64,000 bases of DNA. It comes from CBDDFN01 sp965227065 (GTDB lineage Bacteria > Pseudomonadota > Alphaproteobacteria > SPJN01). How positions within the stretch are numbered: the stretch's first letter is position 1; every line of letters begins with the position of its first letter. The notes under the pieces are model-generated. The model was not told where the DNA came from, did no database searches, and saw nothing but the letters and a program-made list of their open reading frames with translations. Below are positions 35,013 through 43,377 of the stretch, piece after piece. The stretch lies in NCBI GenBank assembly GCA_965227065.1, contig CBDDFN010000020.1:186001-250000 (forward strand), written 5' to 3'. The position numbers and the translations under genes were made by a program.

Positions 35013-35432
35013 ATGCTACAGCCGAAGCGCACAAAATTCCGCAAGATGCATAAAGGCCGGATCAAGGGCAATGCAAAGGGCGGTGCACAGCTTAACTTCG
35101 GTTCTTATGGCCTGAAAGCCATGGAGCCCGAGCGGATCACCGCGCGCCAGATCGAAGCGGCACGCCGGGCGATGACGCGTCATATGAAGCGTGCGGGCCG
35201 GGTGTGGATCCGCGTGTTCCCCGATGTGCCTGTGTCGAAAAAGCCGACCGAGGTGCGGATGGGTAAAGGTAAGGGCTCGCCCGAATTCTGGGCAGCCAAG
35301 GTCAAGCCGGGCCGCATCATGTTTGAAATTGATGGTGTTCCGGCCGATGTCGCCCATGGCGCACTCGACCGCGCCGCCGCCAAGCTGCCGATCAAAACCA
35401 AGATCGTGTCGCGTCTTGGCGATCAGGGTTGA
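35013..35432 (+). CDS. rplP: 50S ribosomal protein L16
   Basis: A 139-residue L16, which positions tRNA at the A and P sites. It begins MLQPKRTKFRKMHKGRIKGNA and has the conserved RQIEAARRAMTRHMKR segment and PVSKKPTEVRMGKGKGSPEFW near the middle, the usual site of the modified arginine. The stop lies 11 bases before the rpmC start. Confidence 0.98.
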   Translation: MLQPKRTKFRKMHKGRIKGNAKGGAQLNFGSYGLKAMEPERITARQIEAARRAMTRHMKRAGRVWIRVFPDVPVSKKPTEVRMGKGKGSPEFWAAKVKPGRIMFEIDGVPADVAHGALDRAAAKLPIKTKIVSRLGDQG

Positions 35433-35443
35433 TGGAGTTTGAG

Positions 35444-35644
35444 ATGAACGCCGAAGAACTGAGAGACAAAACCCCGGACCAGCTGGTCGATGAGCTGAAA
35501 AAGCTCAAGAAAGAGCAGCTGAACCTTCGCTTCCAGAAAGCGACCGGCCAATTGGAAAATACCGCACGGGTCACTGAAGTGCGCCGCACCATTGCGCGTG
35601 TCCAGACCGTGCTGAACCAGAAAAAGGGTCAGCCGGCTGCGTAA
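35444..35644 (+). CDS. rpmC: 50S ribosomal protein L29
   Basis: A 66-residue L29, two antiparallel helices near the tunnel exit. The start at 35444 (MNAEELRDKTPDQLVDEL) is preferred because GGAG lies six bases upstream; in-frame starts at 35429 and 35432 overlap the rplP stop and lack such spacing. The sequence LKKEQLNLRFQKATGQLENTARV is the family signature. Confidence 0.96.
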   Translation: MNAEELRDKTPDQLVDELKKLKKEQLNLRFQKATGQLENTARVTEVRRTIARVQTVLNQKKGQPAA

Positions 35645-35677
35645 AGCAGGGCGGCCAAGCTTGAAGGGTAAACGAAG

Positions 35678-35911
35678 ATGCCGAAACGAATTTTGCAAGG
35701 CACGGTGGTCAGCGACAAGACCGACAAAACCGTTGTGGTGAATGTCGAACGGCGCTTCACGCACCCTGTTTTGCGTAAGACCGTCAAGCGCTCGAAGCGT
35801 TATCACGCGCATGACGAAACTAACCAGGCGAAGATTGGTGACATTGTTCAGATTGAAGAGTGCGCACCGATTTCGAAGTTGAAACGTTGGAAATTGATCC
35901 AGTCCGCGTAA
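35678..35911 (+). CDS. rpsQ: 30S ribosomal protein S17
   Basis: A 77-residue S17, an OB-fold 16S rRNA-binding protein. It has the typical LQGTVVSDKTDKTVVVNVER start and the IGDIVQIEECAPISKLKRW end. It is 33 bases after rpmC and 44 bases before rplN. Confidence 0.98.
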   Translation: MPKRILQGTVVSDKTDKTVVVNVERRFTHPVLRKTVKRSKRYHAHDETNQAKIGDIVQIEECAPISKLKRWKLIQSA

Positions 35912-35955
35912 GGCGCGGGTTTGGATATCGTCCGGCTGGAGGATAAGGATCACCC

Positions 35956-36324
35956 ATGATCCAGATGCAGACAAATTTGGAGGTCGCCGACAATTCCGGT
36001 GCACGCCGCGTGCAGTGCATCAAAGTGCTTGGTGGCTCAAAACATATGATTGCAGGCCTCGGCGACACGATTGTCGTGTCGGTCAAGGAAGCGATCCCGC
36101 GCGGCAAGGTCAAAAAGGGCGATGTGCTCAAGGCCGTGATCGTGCGGACCGCCGCAGACATTCGCCGCGCTGACGGCACGGTTATCCGCTTCGACAAGAA
36201 TGCGGCCGTGTTGATCAACAATAATGGCGAGCCGATCGGCACCCGGATCTTTGGTCCGGTGACCCGTGAACTGCGTGGCCGCAAACATATGAAGATCATT
36301 TCGCTTGCCCCGGAGGTGCTGTAA
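35956..36324 (+). CDS. rplN: 50S ribosomal protein L14
   Basis: A 122-residue L14 at the subunit interface. MIQMQTNLEVADNSGARRVQCIKVLGG is the universal N-terminus, and ELRGRKHMKIISLAPEVL closes the protein. A GGAGGATAAGG site precedes the ATG. The stop overlaps the rplX start by one base. Confidence 0.98.
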   Translation: MIQMQTNLEVADNSGARRVQCIKVLGGSKHMIAGLGDTIVVSVKEAIPRGKVKKGDVLKAVIVRTAADIRRADGTVIRFDKNAAVLINNNGEPIGTRIFGPVTRELRGRKHMKIISLAPEVL

Positions 36325-36641
36325 TGGCTGCCAAAATTAAAAAGGGCGATCAGGTCGAGGTTCTCGCGGGCCGCGATAAAGGCAAGCGCGGTGAAGTGCT
36401 GCGCGTGGTTCCCAAAGAGGGCCGGGCCTTTGTTTCGGGTGTGAACCTGGTGAAGCGTCACCAGCGCCCCTCCCAGTTTGCCGAAGGCGGCATCATCACC
36501 AAGGAAGCAGCCATCCAGCTGTCGAACCTGGCGATTGTTGACCCCAAGGATGACAAGCCGACCCGCGTTGGTTTCAAAATTCTTGAAGATGGCCGCAAGG
36601 TGCGTTTCGCCAAGCGGTCGGGAGAGGTGATCGATGGCTGA
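36324..36641 (+). CDS. rplX: 50S ribosomal protein L24
   Basis: A 105-residue L24, an early assembly protein with an N-terminal KOW motif (IKKGDQVEVLAGRDKGKRGEVL, residues 4-25). It overlaps both neighbours, by one base with rplN and by eight bases with rplE, so its translation is tightly linked to the surrounding genes. Confidence 0.98.
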   Translation: MAAKIKKGDQVEVLAGRDKGKRGEVLRVVPKEGRAFVSGVNLVKRHQRPSQFAEGGIITKEAAIQLSNLAIVDPKDDKPTRVGFKILEDGRKVRFAKRSGEVIDG

Positions 36642-37206
36642 GCAACCCCAACCGCGCACCAAATCGCTCTATGAAGAGAAGGTGAAAGCCGCTCTGCAGG
36701 AGCAGTTTAACTATCAAAACGTCATGCAGATGCCCAAGATCGAAAAGGTCGTGATCAATATGGGTGTCGGCGAGGCGGTTGGTGATAGCAAGAAAATCAA
36801 ATCCGCGCTTGAGGCGCTGGAAATGATTTCGGGTCAAAAGCCGTTGACCACCCATGCCAAGAAATCAATCGCGGGCTTCAAGCTGCGCGAAGGCATGGCG
36901 ATCGGCGCGAAAGTGACCCTTCGGCGCCAGCAAATGTGGGAATTTCTTGACCGCCTGACCGTGATCGCGCTGCCGCGCGTGCGTGACTTCCGCGGCCTTA
37001 ATCCCAAAAGTTTCGATGGCCGGGGTAATTTTGCCATGGGCATCAAGGAACATTCAGTGTTCCCCGAGATCGACTATGACAAGATCGATACGACCTGGGG
37101 AATGGACATCATTGTTTGTACGTCGGCCCCGACGGATGACGAAGCGCGCGCCTTGTTGCAAGGCGTCGGCTTCCCGTTCCCGATTGAAAACAAAGAAGCA
37201 GCTTAA
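36634..37206 (+). CDS. rplE: 50S ribosomal protein L5
   Basis: A 190-residue L5, a 5S rRNA-binding protein at the central protuberance. MQMPKIEKVVINMGVGEAV and ALPRVRDFRGLNPKSFDGRGN are diagnostic. The first ten residues (MAEQPQPRTK) are a short extension. It starts eight bases inside rplX, behind GGGAGAGG. Confidence 0.98.
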   Translation: MAEQPQPRTKSLYEEKVKAALQEQFNYQNVMQMPKIEKVVINMGVGEAVGDSKKIKSALEALEMISGQKPLTTHAKKSIAGFKLREGMAIGAKVTLRRQQMWEFLDRLTVIALPRVRDFRGLNPKSFDGRGNFAMGIKEHSVFPEIDYDKIDTTWGMDIIVCTSAPTDDEARALLQGVGFPFPIENKEAA

Positions 37207-37255
37207 TTGAGAGAGGAAACCACCGGGATAACCGGATAGGTCCAGGGACAAGACA

Positions 37256-37561
37256 ATGGCGAAAAAAAGCGCAATTGCGAAGAACGAAAAGCGGAAGAAG
37301 CTGGTGGACAAATATGCCGCCAAGCGTGCCGCGCTGAAGGCGATCGCAGACGACGAGAGCCAGCCTGCCGAGGAGCGTTTTAAAGCGCGTCTCAAGCTGG
37401 CCAAACTGCCCCGCAACTCGGCTCAGAACCGCGTCCGCAATCGCTGCGGCGTGACGGGTCGTCCGCGCGGCTATTACCGTAAATTCAACATGTCGCGTAT
37501 TTCGCTGCGTGACCTGGCGTCAAAGGGTGAAGTGCCCGGCGTCGTCAAGTCGAGCTGGTAA
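37256..37561 (+). CDS. rpsN: 30S ribosomal protein S14 (zinc-free type)
   Basis: A 101-residue long-form S14. It starts MAKKSAIAKNEKRKKLVDKY and ends NRCGVTGRPRGYYRKFNMSRISLRDLA. Only one cysteine remains of the CxxC pairs found in zinc-binding short S14 proteins, so this is the C-minus type normal for proteobacteria. It lies between rplE and rpsH as in the spc operon. Confidence 0.98.
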   Translation: MAKKSAIAKNEKRKKLVDKYAAKRAALKAIADDESQPAEERFKARLKLAKLPRNSAQNRVRNRCGVTGRPRGYYRKFNMSRISLRDLASKGEVPGVVKSSW

Positions 37562-37573
37562 GGAGGTCGCACC

Positions 37574-37972
37574 ATGCTGATTAACGATCCGCTCGGCGAT
37601 ATGCTGACCCGCATTCGCAACGCGCAAGCCCGCAAGAAATCGACCGTGCGTACGCCGGCGTCGAAACTTCGCGGCCGTGTGCTCGAAGTGCTCGAGGATG
37701 AAGGCTATATTCGCGGCTATTCGCTCATCGAACAAGATGGCGGCAAGTCCGAGTATGAAATCGAGCTGAAATATTTTGAAGGCACGCCCGTCATTCGCGA
37801 CATTGCCCGCATTTCCAAGCCGGGCCGCCGCGTTTACACCTCGGTTAAAACCATGCCGCGGGTGATGAACGGTCTGGGTGTTGCCATTCTGTCGACCCCC
37901 AAAGGCGTGATGACCGATGCCCGTGCGCGCGACGAAAATGTCGGCGGCGAGCTTCTGTGCCGCGTCTTCTAA
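37574..37972 (+). CDS. rpsH: 30S ribosomal protein S8
   Basis: A 132-residue S8, a primary binder of the central domain of 16S rRNA. It begins MLINDPLGDMLTRIRNAQARKK and ends with the signature GLGVAILSTPKGVMTDARAR. In E. coli S8 represses the spc operon at the rplE start; no matching site was identified here. TAAGGAGGTCG precedes the ATG, an almost perfect Shine-Dalgarno sequence. Confidence 0.98.
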   Translation: MLINDPLGDMLTRIRNAQARKKSTVRTPASKLRGRVLEVLEDEGYIRGYSLIEQDGGKSEYEIELKYFEGTPVIRDIARISKPGRRVYTSVKTMPRVMNGLGVAILSTPKGVMTDARARDENVGGELLCRVF

Positions 37973-37995
37973 GGTTAGGGAGAGGATAGAGAACA

Positions 37996-38529
37996 ATGTC
38001 ACGCATTGGAGGAAAGCCGATCCCGGTGCCCGAGAAAGTCTCGGTCGATATCAAGGATCGCGCTGTCAAAGTAAAAGGCCCCAAGGGCGAGATGGATCTC
38101 GCGCTCGTGGACGAAGTCGAAGCCGAAATGGAAGACGGTTCTGTTGTCGTCAAGCCGCTCGGCGAAGACAAGCGTTCGCGGTCCATGTGGGGTATGCAAC
38201 GCTCGCTGCTCGCCAATATGGTGACAGGCGTGTCTGAGGGTTTTGAGCGCAAGCTTGAAATCACCGGCGTCGGTTACCGCGCGCAAATGAAGGGCAAAAA
38301 TCTCAACCTGCAGCTTGGCTTCAGCCATGATGTGCTGTTTGAGACGCCCGACGGCATTGAAATCAAATGCCCGAGCCAGACCGAAATCATCATTTCGGGG
38401 ATCGATAAGCAAAAGGTCGGCCAGGTGGCCGCCAAGATCCGCGGATACCGGCCGCCCGAACCCTATAAGGGCAAGGGTGTGCGCTATGCAGACGAATTCA
38501 TCCTGCGCAAAGAAGGCAAGAAGAAGTAA
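37996..38529 (+). CDS. rplF: 50S ribosomal protein L6
   Basis: A 177-residue L6 near the factor-binding site, formed of two similar domains. MSRIGGKPIPVPEKVSVDIK starts the protein, and YKGKGVRYADEFILRKEGKKK ends it, matching the family signature. rplR follows after five bases. Confidence 0.98.
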   Translation: MSRIGGKPIPVPEKVSVDIKDRAVKVKGPKGEMDLALVDEVEAEMEDGSVVVKPLGEDKRSRSMWGMQRSLLANMVTGVSEGFERKLEITGVGYRAQMKGKNLNLQLGFSHDVLFETPDGIEIKCPSQTEIIISGIDKQKVGQVAAKIRGYRPPEPYKGKGVRYADEFILRKEGKKK

Positions 38530-38534
38530 GAGCC

Positions 38535-38897
38535 ATGGCCAGCCAGAACAAACTTTTCGAACGCCGCAAAATGCGGGTGCGGAGCAAGCTCAAAAAGCAG
38601 GCCAATGGCCGTCCGCGTCTGTCGATTTTCCGGTCGTCCAAGCATATTTATGCGCAAGTCATTGACGATGATGAGGGCCGCACGATTGCGTCGGCATCCA
38701 CCATGGACAAGGACTTGAAAGAAAAACTCAAAACCGGTGCCGATGTGGCGGCGGCGGCTGAGGTGGGCAAGCTGGTGGCTGAACGGGCCACGCAAGCGGG
38801 CGTCACCGAAGTTGTCTTCGACCGTGGCGGTTACATCTTTCATGGCCGCGTCAAAGCGCTCGCAGACAGCGCGCGTGAAGCCGGCCTGAAATTCTGA
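38535..38897 (+). CDS. rplR: 50S ribosomal protein L18
   Basis: A 120-residue L18, a 5S rRNA-binding protein. The basic N-terminus RRKMRVRSKLKKQANGRPRL is followed by the SIFRSSKHIYAQVIDDDEG core and the C-terminal VVFDRGGYIFHGRVKALADSAREAGLKF, the family signature. It is closely flanked by rplF and rpsE. Confidence 0.98.
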   Translation: MASQNKLFERRKMRVRSKLKKQANGRPRLSIFRSSKHIYAQVIDDDEGRTIASASTMDKDLKEKLKTGADVAAAAEVGKLVAERATQAGVTEVVFDRGGYIFHGRVKALADSAREAGLKF

Positions 38898-38908
38898 GGA
38901 CGAGAGAT

Positions 38909-39475
38909 ATGGCACGTAAACAACGCAATGATCGGCGCGACGATCGCGAAGATAGCGAGTTCCAGGATAAGCTCGTCCACATCAACCGGGTTGCCAAAGT
39001 GGTCAAAGGTGGCCGGCGTTTCGGCTTTGCCGCGCTGGTCGTCGTCGGTGACCAGAAAGGCCGGGTCGGCTATGGCCATGGTAAGGCGCGCGAGGTTCCT
39101 GAAGCCATCCGCAAAGCGACCGACCAGGCCAAGCGTCAGCTGATCCGTGTTCCGCTGCGCGAGGGCCGCACGCTTCACCATGATGGCGCAGGCCATCACG
39201 GTGCGGGTAAAGTGGTTGTCCGTGCGGCGCCTCCGGGCACCGGCATCATTGCCGGTGGTCCGATGCGCGCTGTGTTCGAGATGCTTGGCGTCCAGGACGT
39301 CGTGACCAAATCGACCGGCACGTCGAACCCCTACAACATGATCCGTGCAACCTTTGATGCGCTTGAGCATCAACAAAGCCCGCGCAATGTTGCCTCGCGC
39401 CGGGGCAAGAAGGTTGCCGACATCATCGTCAATCGCCGCGATGCCTCGTCCGAGGCCGAGCAGGTGGAGGGCTAA
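38909..39475 (+). CDS. rpsE: 30S ribosomal protein S5
   Basis: A 188-residue S5 that helps set decoding fidelity. Its acidic and basic N-terminal extension (QRNDRRDDREDSEFQDK) precedes the signature VHINRVAKVVKGGRRFGFAALVVVGD and the second domain with GTGIIAGGPMRAVFEMLG. It abuts rpmD with no intergenic base, so the two are coupled. Confidence 0.98.
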   Translation: MARKQRNDRRDDREDSEFQDKLVHINRVAKVVKGGRRFGFAALVVVGDQKGRVGYGHGKAREVPEAIRKATDQAKRQLIRVPLREGRTLHHDGAGHHGAGKVVVRAAPPGTGIIAGGPMRAVFEMLGVQDVVTKSTGTSNPYNMIRATFDALEHQQSPRNVASRRGKKVADIIVNRRDASSEAEQVEG

Positions 39476-39664
39476 ATGGCTGCGAAGAAAACAGTGAAAG
39501 TGACCCAGACAGGGTCATCGATCCGCCGTCCCAAAGATCAGTTGCAAACGCTGGTCGGTCTGGGGCTTGGCAAAATGCACCGCACGCGTGAGCTTGAAGA
39601 CACGCCCGCCGTGCGCGGCATGATTGCCAAAGTGCACCATCTGGTGCGCGTCGAAGAAGACTAA
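39476..39664 (+). CDS. rpmD: 50S ribosomal protein L30
   Basis: A 62-residue L30. The sequence VKVTQTGSSIRRPKDQLQTLVGLGLGKM followed by the late RGMIAKVHHLVRV fits the family throughout. Its ATG begins the base after the rpsE stop. A GC-rich hairpin lies ten bases after its own stop, in the 91-base gap before rplO. Confidence 0.97.
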   Translation: MAAKKTVKVTQTGSSIRRPKDQLQTLVGLGLGKMHRTRELEDTPAVRGMIAKVHHLVRVEED

Positions 39665-39673
39665 ATCAAAATT

Positions 39674-39693
39674 GGGCCCGGACTTCCGGGCCC
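39674..39693 (+). promoter_or_regulatory. GGGCCC hairpin between rpmD and rplO
   Basis: GGGCCCGG and CCGGGCCC form a perfect eight-base-pair stem around ACTT, followed by TCTTACC rather than a T-run. It may slow or partly terminate transcription or protect mRNA ends inside the spc region. A similar GGGCCC stem occurs between rpsK and rpoA. Confidence 0.55.
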
Positions 39694-39755
39694 TCTTACC
39701 GAGTGGCAGGCGCGTGTCTGCTGCGTTAGGCGTAAAGCGAAAGAGGTATACGCAC

Positions 39756-40244
39756 ATGAAACTGAATGAACTGCGGGATAATCCCGGCGCCACCAAAAAC
39801 CGCAAACGTGTCGGCCGGGGTATCGGCTCGGGCACCGGCAAGACCTCAGGTCACGGTGTCAAAGGTCAAAAAGCGCGTTCGGGCGTGGCCATCAATGGCT
39901 TTGAAGGCGGCCAGATGCCCCTTCACATGCGCATCCCCAAACGCGGCTTTAACAAGCCCAATCGTTTGGCGTTCAACGAAATCAATCTGAACCGCCTGCA
40001 ACGCGCGGTTGAAGCCGGCAAGATCAAGGACGGCGACACTGTTACGGTGGCCTCGTTGGTCGAAGCGGGCATCCTGCGCCGTGCGAAAGACGGTGTGCGT
40101 CTTCTTGGCACTGGCGAGCTTTCCGCCAAGCTGTCATTTGAAGTGGCCGGTGCGTCGAAATCGGCGATCGAAAAGGTCGAAAAGGCTGGCGGCTCGGTGA
40201 CGATTGTCGAGCAAAAAGCGCAAAAAGCCGAAAACGACGCGTAA
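39756..40244 (+). CDS. rplO: 50S ribosomal protein L15
   Basis: A 162-residue L15. The start at 39756 gives MKLNELRDNPGATKNRKRVGRGIGSGTGKTSGHGVKGQK, the standard glycine-rich rRNA-binding N-terminus; the frame is open back to 39624 but that part overlaps rpmD and the hairpin. An AAGAGG site precedes it. secY follows after 21 bases. Confidence 0.98.
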   Translation: MKLNELRDNPGATKNRKRVGRGIGSGTGKTSGHGVKGQKARSGVAINGFEGGQMPLHMRIPKRGFNKPNRLAFNEINLNRLQRAVEAGKIKDGDTVTVASLVEAGILRRAKDGVRLLGTGELSAKLSFEVAGASKSAIEKVEKAGGSVTIVEQKAQKAENDA

Positions 40245-40265
40245 CATCTAAAAGGGGCGGCATTC

Positions 40266-41600
40266 ATGGCCTCAGCTGCTGAACAACTCGCCGCGAATAT
40301 GAATTTCAGTTCCTTCGCCAAAGCGAAGGAGCTTCGTAAGCGCATCCTGTTTACCCTTGGTGCGCTGATCGTGTACCGGCTGGGGACATATATCCCGCTG
40401 CCGGGCATTGATCCGACAGCGCTCGCCTCTCTGATCGAACAGAACCAGCAGGGCATTCTGGGCATGTTCAACACATTTGCCGGCGGCGCGGTAAGCCGCA
40501 TGGCAATTTTTGCGTTGAACATCATGCCCTACATCACCGCCTCGATCATCATGCAGCTGATGACGGCGGTTGTGCCGTCGCTGGAAGCGATCAAGAAAGA
40601 TGGCGAAGCCGGGCGCAAGAAAATCAACCAATATACCCGCTACGGCACCGTCATTCTGGCGGCGGTTCAGGCTTTTGCCATCGCGGCGGGCCTTGAAGGC
40701 AGCCAGGGCGTTGTGCTCGATCCAGGCTGGTTCTTCCGGGCGACGACTGTCATTACGCTGGTCGGCGGGACCGTATTCCTGATGTGGCTGGGTGAGCAGA
40801 TCACCGCACGCGGCGTCGGCAATGGCATTTCGCTGATCATCTTTGCGGGCATTGTGGCCGAGCTTCCCGGCGCGCTTGCCGGCATGTTTGAGCTTGGGTC
40901 AACCGGCGCGCTGCAAGCCCCGATCCTGATTGCCATCATCCTGATGGTCCCGGTCGTGATCGCCATTGTGGTGTTCTTTGAGCGCGCCCAGCGGCGGCTT
41001 CTGGTGCAGTATCCCAAGCGTCAGGTTTCGGCGACCCGCATGTCAGGCGGCGAATCAAGCCATTTGCCCCTCAAGCTCAACAGCTCGGGCGTCATTCCGC
41101 CGATTTTCGCAAGTTCGATCCTGTTCATGCCGATCACCATTGCGAATTTCAGCCAGGGGGCGGGGCCTGACTGGTTGCAGACCGTGACCGCGCTTCTGGG
41201 GCCGGGCCAGCCGCTTTATCTGGCCTTTTATGCCGGCGGCATCATTTTCTTTGCCTTTTTCTACACCGCGCTTGTTTTCAACCCCGAAGACACGGCCGAC
41301 AATCTGCGCAAGCATGGCGGCTTCATTCCGGGTATCCGGCCGGGCAAGAAGACGGCGGAATATATTGATTTTGTCCTGACACGTCTGACCGTGGTGGGGG
41401 CAGGTTATTTGACGCTTGTGTGTCTGTTGCCTGAATTTTTGCGGTCATCTTACGCCGTGCCGTTTTATTTTGGCGGCACCAGCTTGCTGATCGTGGTCTC
41501 GGTCACTATGGATACCGTCGGACAGATCCAAAGCCACCTCATTGCGCATCAATATGAGGGGCTGATCAAGAAATCGAAACTGGGACGGGGACGGCGGTGA
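40266..41600 (+). CDS. secY: Preprotein translocase subunit SecY
   Basis: A 444-residue SecY, the protein-conducting channel with ten membrane helices. The signature GTYIPLPGID lies near the N-terminus and IMPYITASIIMQLM marks helix 2; a late cytoplasmic loop has the HGGFIPGIRPGKKTAEY segment that contacts SecA. AAAGGGGCGG precedes the ATG. The stop overlaps the adk start by one base. Confidence 0.98.
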   Translation: MASAAEQLAANMNFSSFAKAKELRKRILFTLGALIVYRLGTYIPLPGIDPTALASLIEQNQQGILGMFNTFAGGAVSRMAIFALNIMPYITASIIMQLMTAVVPSLEAIKKDGEAGRKKINQYTRYGTVILAAVQAFAIAAGLEGSQGVVLDPGWFFRATTVITLVGGTVFLMWLGEQITARGVGNGISLIIFAGIVAELPGALAGMFELGSTGALQAPILIAIILMVPVVIAIVVFFERAQRRLLVQYPKRQVSATRMSGGESSHLPLKLNSSGVIPPIFASSILFMPITIANFSQGAGPDWLQTVTALLGPGQPLYLAFYAGGIIFFAFFYTALVFNPEDTADNLRKHGGFIPGIRPGKKTAEYIDFVLTRLTVVGAGYLTLVCLLPEFLRSSYAVPFYFGGTSLLIVVSVTMDTVGQIQSHLIAHQYEGLIKKSKLGRGRR

Positions 41601-42256
41601 TGAGCGCGCTCAATCTCATTCTGTTGGGGCCTCCGGGTGCGGGCAAAGGCACCCAGGCTGAAAAACTGGTGAAGGACCGGGGGCTGGTACAGCTTTCGAC
41701 CGGCGACATGCTGCGGGCGGCCGTCGCTTCGGGGTCTGAAATCGGTCAAAAAGCCAAATCAATCATGGATGCGGGCAAGCTTGTCCCTGATGAGGTTGTG
41801 GTCGGGATTATTTCCGACCGTCTGGACGCCGATGATGTCCAGAATGGATTCATCCTGGACGGGTTTCCGCGGACGACGGCGCAAGCCGAGGCGCTTGATA
41901 CGCTGCTCGACGACAAGGGCTTCACGCTTCATCATGTGATTGAGATGAAGGTTGACGATGCCGCCCTGGTTGAACGGATTACCGGCCGGTTTTCCTGTGC
42001 CAAATGCGGGGCGGGCTATCATGATTCGTTCAAAAAGCCTGCCCAGGACGGTGTGTGCGACAATTGCGGTTCAACCGAATTCAAGCGGCGCGCCGACGAT
42101 AATGAAGAGGCGGTCAAAACCCGGCTTGAGGCCTATCACGCCCAAACCGCGCCTTTGATCGATTATTACGGACAAGCGGGCCTTTTGCGGTCTGTTGACG
42201 GCATGGCCGCGATTGACGAAGTGTCGCGTCAAATCGACGAATTGGTCGCGGCTTAA
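41600..42256 (+). CDS. adk: Adenylate kinase (long, zinc-type)
   Basis: A 218-residue enzyme that converts ATP plus AMP to two ADP. The P-loop GPPGAGKGT lies at residues 10-18 and the AMP-binding STGDMLRAAVASG near 32-44. The LID domain carries four cysteines (C133, C136, C153, C156), indicating a structural zinc site. The ATG at 41600 overlaps the secY stop and is preferred to the GTG at 41597. The secY-adk-rpsM order is typical of alphaproteobacteria. Confidence 0.98.
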   Translation: MSALNLILLGPPGAGKGTQAEKLVKDRGLVQLSTGDMLRAAVASGSEIGQKAKSIMDAGKLVPDEVVVGIISDRLDADDVQNGFILDGFPRTTAQAEALDTLLDDKGFTLHHVIEMKVDDAALVERITGRFSCAKCGAGYHDSFKKPAQDGVCDNCGSTEFKRRADDNEEAVKTRLEAYHAQTAPLIDYYGQAGLLRSVDGMAAIDEVSRQIDELVAA

Positions 42257-42260
42257 ACGG

Positions 42261-42288
42261 TTGACGGCGCAGCGGTTCTGCCTATAAT
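42261..42288 (+). promoter_or_regulatory. Strong promoter upstream of rpsM (alpha operon)
   Basis: TTGACG (42261-42266) and a perfect TATAAT (42283-42288) are separated by 16 bases and followed by a GC-rich discriminator (CGCGCGCC). It lies just after the adk stop and predicts a leader of about 190 bases before rpsM, so rpsM-rpsK-rpoA-rplQ can be transcribed independently of secY-adk. Confidence 0.78.
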
Positions 42289-42483
42289 CGCGCGCCTTAC
42301 GAACTGGTTTTAAGCGTCTTCCCCGGTGGCCGGGTTACGGCCCAAGGCAACCGGCGGGTTGGCGCATCTTGAATTTGGGCCCCACAGCGTTTGGCGAGGG
42401 GGTCTAAGACTGGCCGAAAGGCCCCCGAGAATTGCAGCCATGTCCCGGCGCCACCGGGTCCGCTGCGGGCGAGGAGACGAAAC

Positions 42484-42852
42484 GTGGCGCGTATTGCAGG
42501 TGTCAATATTCCGACCAACAAACGGGTTGTGATCGGACTGACTTATATTCACGGTATCGGGCCGACCTTTGCAAAAGAAATTTGCGAGACGGTCGGAATT
42601 CCCGCTGAACGCCGTATCAACGAGCTGACGGACGCGGATGTTCTGAAAATCCGCGAAGCGATTGATGCAAATTATCTGGTGGAAGGCGATCTGCGCCGCG
42701 AAACCGCGATGAACATCAAGCGGCTCATGGACCTTAAATGCTATCGGGGTTTGCGCCACCGTCGCGGCCTTCCGGTTCGCGGCCAGCGGACGCACACCAA
42801 TGCGCGCACCCGTAAAGGTCCCGCCAAGCCGATCGCCGGCAAGAAGAAATAA
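42484..42852 (+). CDS. rpsM: 30S ribosomal protein S13
   Basis: A 122-residue S13 of the 30S head that contacts P-site tRNA. The GTG start gives (M)ARIAGVNIPTNKRVVIGLTYI, preceded by GAGGAGACGAAAC; the frame is open upstream to 42391 without homologous sequence. CYRGLRHRRGLPVRGQRTHTNARTRKG is the C-terminal signature. It is the first gene of the alpha operon. Confidence 0.98.
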   Translation: MARIAGVNIPTNKRVVIGLTYIHGIGPTFAKEICETVGIPAERRINELTDADVLKIREAIDANYLVEGDLRRETAMNIKRLMDLKCYRGLRHRRGLPVRGQRTHTNARTRKGPAKPIAGKKK

Positions 42853-42864
42853 GGGCAGTCCAAG

Positions 42865-43254
42865 ATGGCTAAAGCAGCACAACGCATGCGCCGCCGCGAG
42901 CGCAAAAACATCACCTCTGGCGTTGCCCATGTGAATGCAAGCTTCAACAACACTATGGTGACCATCACTGACGCGCAGGGAAACACGATTTCCTGGTCGT
43001 CCGCCGGTCACATGGGCTTTAAGGGTTCGCGCAAATCGACCCCTTATGCCGCCCAGGTTGCCGCCGAAGATGCCGGCAAGAAAGCTGCCGAACATGGCAT
43101 GAAGACCCTTGAGGTCGAAGTCATGGGTCCCGGTGGCGGTCGTGAATCGGCTCTGCGCGCGCTCCAGGCTGCGGGTTTCACCATCACCTCGATCCGTGAT
43201 GTGACGCCGATCCCGCACAATGGCTGCCGTCCGCGCAAGCGCCGCCGCGTCTAA
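42865..43254 (+). CDS. rpsK: 30S ribosomal protein S11
   Basis: A 129-residue S11 of the 30S platform. NITSGVAHVNASFNNTMVTITD near the start and SIRDVTPIPHNGCRPRKRRRV at the end are the family signature. rpsD is not between this gene and rpoA, unlike in E. coli, which is normal for alphaproteobacteria. Confidence 0.98.
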   Translation: MAKAAQRMRRRERKNITSGVAHVNASFNNTMVTITDAQGNTISWSSAGHMGFKGSRKSTPYAAQVAAEDAGKKAAEHGMKTLEVEVMGPGGGRESALRALQAAGFTITSIRDVTPIPHNGCRPRKRRRV

Positions 43255-43272
43255 GCTTCGCATTCCCCAAGT

Positions 43273-43295
43273 CGGGCCCAGAGGGGATGGGCCCG
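43273..43295 (+). promoter_or_regulatory. GGGCCC hairpin between rpsK and rpoA
   Basis: CGGGCCC and GGGCCCG form a seven-base-pair stem around a nine-base loop, followed by TCTTTC. It is related in sequence to the rpmD-rplO hairpin. It could modulate the amount of RpoA relative to the ribosomal proteins. Confidence 0.5.
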
Positions 43296-43377
43296 TCTTT
43301 CAACCACGATCCTGATGATGCCGGCGCGCCGCCCCGCTTTTTCGCGCCGCCATGGGATTGAACCAGTGAGGTCCATC

